From NCBI GenBank assembly GCA_013911835.1, contig JACESM010000007.1, positions 1-34,105 on the forward strand: a stretch of 34,105 bases of DNA, written 5' to 3'. Below the pieces are notes generated by a model that ran no database searches, had not been told where the DNA came from, and was given only the letters and a program-made list of their open reading frames with translations. This document shows positions 31,840 to 34,105 of this stretch, piece by piece. The position numbers and the translations under genes were made by a program. The DNA comes from Porphyrobacter sp. (GTDB taxonomy: Bacteria; Pseudomonadota; Alphaproteobacteria; Sphingomonadales; Sphingomonadaceae). How positions within the stretch are numbered: position 1 is the first letter of the stretch; every line of letters starts with the position of its first letter.

Positions 31840-32925
31840 ATGTTCCACGTGAAACATTTTCCGGTCAAAGGGCGCGGGGCGCAATCGGGGCAGGTCCCCA
31901 CCCGCTTCGGGCTGGCGGAGCGCGAGGTCGATGGTGACTGGCGCGATTACGTCGAATCGCTCGAAGGCCCGCCGGTCCGCTTGCGCACCACGGTGACCGA
32001 GGAGCGGCCGAAGTCGATCCTCACCTTCAACCAGTCGCCCGACGTCCCCTTCGACCGCTCGATCAACGCCTATCGCGGGTGCGAGCACGGCTGCGTCTAT
32101 TGCTTCGCGCGCCCCACCCACGCCTATCACGACCTTTCGCCCGGGCTCGATTTCGAGACGCGGCTCTTCGCCAAGCCCGATGCGGCCGCGCTGCTGCGGG
32201 CGACGCTGGCGAAGAAGGGCTACAGCCCCCGGCCGATTGCGCTCGGCACCAACACCGATCCCTATCAGCCGATCGAGCGCGATTACCGCATCACCCGCCA
32301 GATCCTTGAGGTCTGTCTCGAAGCGCGCCACCCGGTCACGATCACCACCAAGTCCGACCGGGTGCTCCAGGATGCCGATCTTCTGGCGGCGATGGCGCGC
32401 GAGAAGCTGGTGGCGGTGTCGATCTCGGTGACGACGCTCGATCCGGTGCTTTCAGGGAAACTCGAACCGCGCTGCGCCGCACCGTCCAAGCGGTTGATCG
32501 CGCTTGGCAAGCTGGTCGAACTGGGCGTGCCGGTGCATTGTTCGCTGTCCCCCGTCATCCCGGCGATCACCGACGAGTTCATGGAAGAGATCATCGCCCG
32601 CGTCGCGCCGCTGGGGGTGCGCAGTGTCGGCTGGATTCCCCTGCGCCTCCCCCACGAGGTCGCCCCGCTGTTCCGCGAATGGCTCGCCGTCCACTACCCC
32701 GAGCGCGCAGGGAAAGTCATGAGCATTGTCAGGGAGATGCGGGGCGGACGCGACAATGATCCGAACTTCCACAGCCGCATGAACCCGCAAGGCGTGTGGG
32801 CCGACCTCTTCCGCGCGCGTTTCCGGATCGCATGCCGCAAGGCCGGGATCGGCAAAGCCAAGTTCGAACTCGATTGCTCGCGCTTCAGGCCACCACAAAG
32901 CGATGGTCAATTGTCGCTGCTGTGA
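31840..32925 (+). CDS. PA0069-family radical SAM protein
   Basis: A 361-aa radical SAM protein of the PA0069/SplB-like group. Cys81, Cys85 and Cys88 (RGCEHGCVYC) bind the 4Fe-4S cluster that cleaves SAM. LGTNTDPYQPIERDYRITR and the KGRGAQSGQVPTRF N-terminal block are family signatures. The reaction is unknown. The start codon lies inside the parS palindrome: an in-frame TAA directly precedes the ATG, and the conserved KGRGA motif begins at residue 10, so initiation must use the ATG at 31840 or the GTG at 31849, both inside parS. No Shine-Dalgarno is visible upstream. Confidence 0.93.
   Translation: MFHVKHFPVKGRGAQSGQVPTRFGLAEREVDGDWRDYVESLEGPPVRLRTTVTEERPKSILTFNQSPDVPFDRSINAYRGCEHGCVYCFARPTHAYHDLSPGLDFETRLFAKPDAAALLRATLAKKGYSPRPIALGTNTDPYQPIERDYRITRQILEVCLEARHPVTITTKSDRVLQDADLLAAMAREKLVAVSISVTTLDPVLSGKLEPRCAAPSKRLIALGKLVELGVPVHCSLSPVIPAITDEFMEEIIARVAPLGVRSVGWIPLRLPHEVAPLFREWLAVHYPERAGKVMSIVREMRGGRDNDPNFHSRMNPQGVWADLFRARFRIACRKAGIGKAKFELDCSRFRPPQSDGQLSLL
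31841..31856. other. parS: parS centromere site (ParB binding)
   Basis: TGTTCCACGTGAAACA matches the widely conserved chromosomal parS consensus (TGTTTCACGTGAAACA) at 15 of 16 positions. The palindrome extends to 22 bp (31838-31859) with a single mismatched pair. parS sites bind ParB and seed the partition complex; in most bacteria they cluster near the replication origin. Here it contains codons 1-6 (ATG TTC CAC GTG AAA CA) of the radical SAM gene. Confidence 0.9.
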
Positions 32926-32964
32926 TACGCTTGAACGCACCACGCGACCACAAAAGGGGGAATC

Positions 32965-33450
32965 ATGCGCTGGACTGTTCTTGCTGCCGCCGCCGCTTTC
33001 GCATTCACGACCACCAGCGCGCAGGCGCAAAGCATCCAGCACTTCACCCGCGCCGATTTCGAACGCGCGCTGGTTGACGCCGGGGCCACCATCACCACCA
33101 AGGATCCCAAGGCCGAGCGGATCGATTTCGAGTTCGATGGCGGCGTGATCGCCGATGCGCTGCTGCTCGCCTGCGAGGACAATGTCGCCAAGACCAAGTG
33201 CCTTGGCTCATCGATGCTCGCCACCTTCGAGCCCGAAGACCGCACCCGCGAGCAGATTGTCGAGGCGATCAACACCTACAACTACAAGGAAAATTTCGGC
33301 CGGGCCTATCTCGATCAGGACGGCACGATCTCGGTCCGGATGTATATCATCGCCGACGGCGGCATCACGCGCGCGAATTATTCGAGCCAGATCGGCCTGT
33401 GGTTCGCCTCGGTCTCGGACTTCTTCGGCTACCTCTACGGCGAGGAGTAA
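32965..33450 (+). CDS. Secreted YbjN domain-containing protein
   Basis: A 161-aa protein with a signal peptide (RWTVLAAAAAFAFTTTSAQA, AxA near residue 21) and a YbjN-type alpha/beta domain, recognisable from the INTYNYKENFGRAYLDQDGTISVRMYIIADGG stretch. YbjN proteins are of uncertain function; cytoplasmic members relate to type III secretion chaperones, while this one is predicted to be periplasmic. Two cysteines (LLACEDNVAKTKC) could form a disulfide. AAGGGGGAA upstream of the ATG is a strong ribosome site. It stands alone, 39 bases after the radical SAM gene and 54 bases before the esterase. Confidence 0.87.
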   Translation: MRWTVLAAAAAFAFTTTSAQAQSIQHFTRADFERALVDAGATITTKDPKAERIDFEFDGGVIADALLLACEDNVAKTKCLGSSMLATFEPEDRTREQIVEAINTYNYKENFGRAYLDQDGTISVRMYIIADGGITRANYSSQIGLWFASVSDFFGYLYGEE

Positions 33451-33504
33451 GCCTCGGCGGTGCCGGTCGGTCCGGAGCCGCTTGAACGGTTGGGGAGCTT
33501 GCCC

Positions 33505-34105
33505 ATGCGTATCAGGAGACCGGTGCTGCTCGCCGCAGCCGCTGCGCTCGCGATGGGGGTGACGCTTGCCACCTGCGCGCCCTCGCTCCCTGCGCCCGAT
33601 CACGCCGAGGTGGCCTATGCCCCGCTCTCGGCGAGCCAGAGGTTCGATCTCTATCTTCCGCAGGGCCCGGGCCCCTTCCCGCTGGTGATCAACATCCATG
33701 GCGGCGGGTTTTGGCAGGGCGACAAGGGGATGCTCTCTCCCGAGCTTCTCGAAGCGCTGCGCGCGCGCGGGATCGCGGTTGCCACGATCAACTACCGGCT
33801 CACGCCCGAAGCGCGCTTTCCCGCCGCGATCGAGGATGCCAAGGCCGCGGTGCGCTTCCTGCGCGCCAATGCCGCGCGCTATCGCCTTGATCCGGAGCGC
33901 TTTGTTGTCTTCGGGCAATCGGCAGGCGGAAACCTCGCCGCGCTGATCGGGACGACCGGGAATGCCGCCGTGTTCGACAACCCCGCGCTCGGCAATCCGG
34001 GGGTCTCTGCCCATGTGAACGCAGTGATCGACTGGTTCGGGCCGCACGATTTCCTGCTGATGGACCAGCAGGCCCGCGCGCAGGGCTGCCCGCCCAATCA
34101 CGATG
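33505..34105 (+). CDS. Alpha/beta hydrolase (HSL/BD-FAE-type esterase), 3' truncated by window
   Basis: Not in the ORF track because it runs off the window; 200 codons are visible. The N-terminus MRIRRPVLLAAAAALAMGVTLATC is a signal sequence ending in a possible lipobox LATC (Cys24), with Thr at the -1 position being unusual. The esterase core follows: VINIHGGGFWQGD is the oxyanion-hole HGGG motif, INYRLTPEARFPAAIED is typical of hormone-sensitive-lipase-like and polyol esterases, and FGQSAGGNLAAL carries the nucleophile Ser. A downstream Asp/His pair would lie outside. GGGGAG lies 8 bases before the ATG. Substrate unknown. Confidence 0.85.
   Translation, partial: MRIRRPVLLAAAAALAMGVTLATCAPSLPAPDHAEVAYAPLSASQRFDLYLPQGPGPFPLVINIHGGGFWQGDKGMLSPELLEALRARGIAVATINYRLTPEARFPAAIEDAKAAVRFLRANAARYRLDPERFVVFGQSAGGNLAALIGTTGNAAVFDNPALGNPGVSAHVNAVIDWFGPHDFLLMDQQARAQGCPPNHD

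Noticed and set aside
31705-32331. 208-aa - strand ORF with MFHVEH from the reverse reading of parS
   Set aside because: Antisense to the N-terminal half of the radical SAM gene. The MFHVEH peptide simply reflects the parS palindrome.
1-34105. tRNA, rRNA, CRISPR array, IS element or prophage genes
   Set aside because: No cloverleaf-like tRNA, rRNA segment, regularly spaced repeat, transposase or integrase reading frame was recognised on either strand.
1-34105. PEP-CTERM sorting signal among the encoded proteins
   Set aside because: C-termini of all called secreted or lipoprotein genes were read; none shows PEP followed by a hydrophobic helix and a basic tail. The last gene is truncated, so its C-terminus is unseen.

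Overview
The window is a GC-rich, densely packed stretch of an alphaproteobacterial chromosome. Protein styles (SdhB, an XrtA/PEP-CTERM exopolysaccharide locus with sphingomonad-like gene order, a YbjN protein, a PA0069-type radical SAM protein) point to Sphingomonadales, most likely Erythrobacteraceae (Erythrobacter/Porphyrobacter-like). This placement is inference from gene content and composition; no database search was possible. Strong GC bias at third codon positions creates many long antisense shadow ORFs (up to 773 aa), which are left out.

Layout. (1) 53-2421, + strand: sdhB, a hotdog-fold thioesterase and zapE. (2) 2422-2545: a convergent intergenic region with two G/C palindromes. 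(3) 2546-14690, - strand: a tight ten-gene exosortase-A (XrtA) exopolysaccharide operon. Read in transcription order it is: export lipoprotein, chain-length determinant, tyrosine autokinase, outer-membrane beta-barrel, AAA ATPase, polysaccharide deacetylase, FemAB-like transferase, glycosyltransferase, exosortase XrtA, asparagine-synthase-like amidotransferase. (4) 14898-17662, - strand: a PLP decarboxylase and an AMP-forming acyl-CoA ligase. Divergent from them, 17681-20513 on the + strand, are a GNAT/FemAB-like transferase, an acyl carrier protein and two alpha/beta hydrolases. These six genes form an ACP-based side module of the XrtA system. (5) 20510-28482, - strand: a housekeeping run of ETF-QO, ispE, N-formylglutamate amidohydrolase, ilvD, a small lipoprotein, the NAD(P)HX repair enzyme and a TrmA/RumA-like RNA methyltransferase. 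(6) 28609-31730, + strand: a degenerate uracil-DNA-glycosylase-like protein, a soluble lytic transglycosylase and moaB. (7) 31838 to the edge, + strand: a near-perfect parS site that supplies the start codon of a PA0069-type radical SAM gene, then a YbjN protein and a truncated lipoprotein esterase.

How it fits together. The leftward operon holds the envelope machinery: polymer length control, export, trimming and exosortase processing. The divergent ACP/ligase/decarboxylase/hydrolase module looks able to build and attach a small acyl or amine group, but its product is unknown. No PEP-CTERM substrate, no initiating sugar transferase, no flippase or polymerase and no PrsK/PrsR-type regulator is seen here, so those must lie elsewhere.

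The most unusual signals are the parS site that is the start of a protein-coding gene, a mobile-looking multi-hairpin repeat that pairs with the ispE Shine-Dalgarno, the altered nucleophiles of the two exosortase-associated hydrolases (Cys and Ala in place of Ser), and an AT-rich inverted repeat in rare codons near the 18-bp divergent start-to-start junction.
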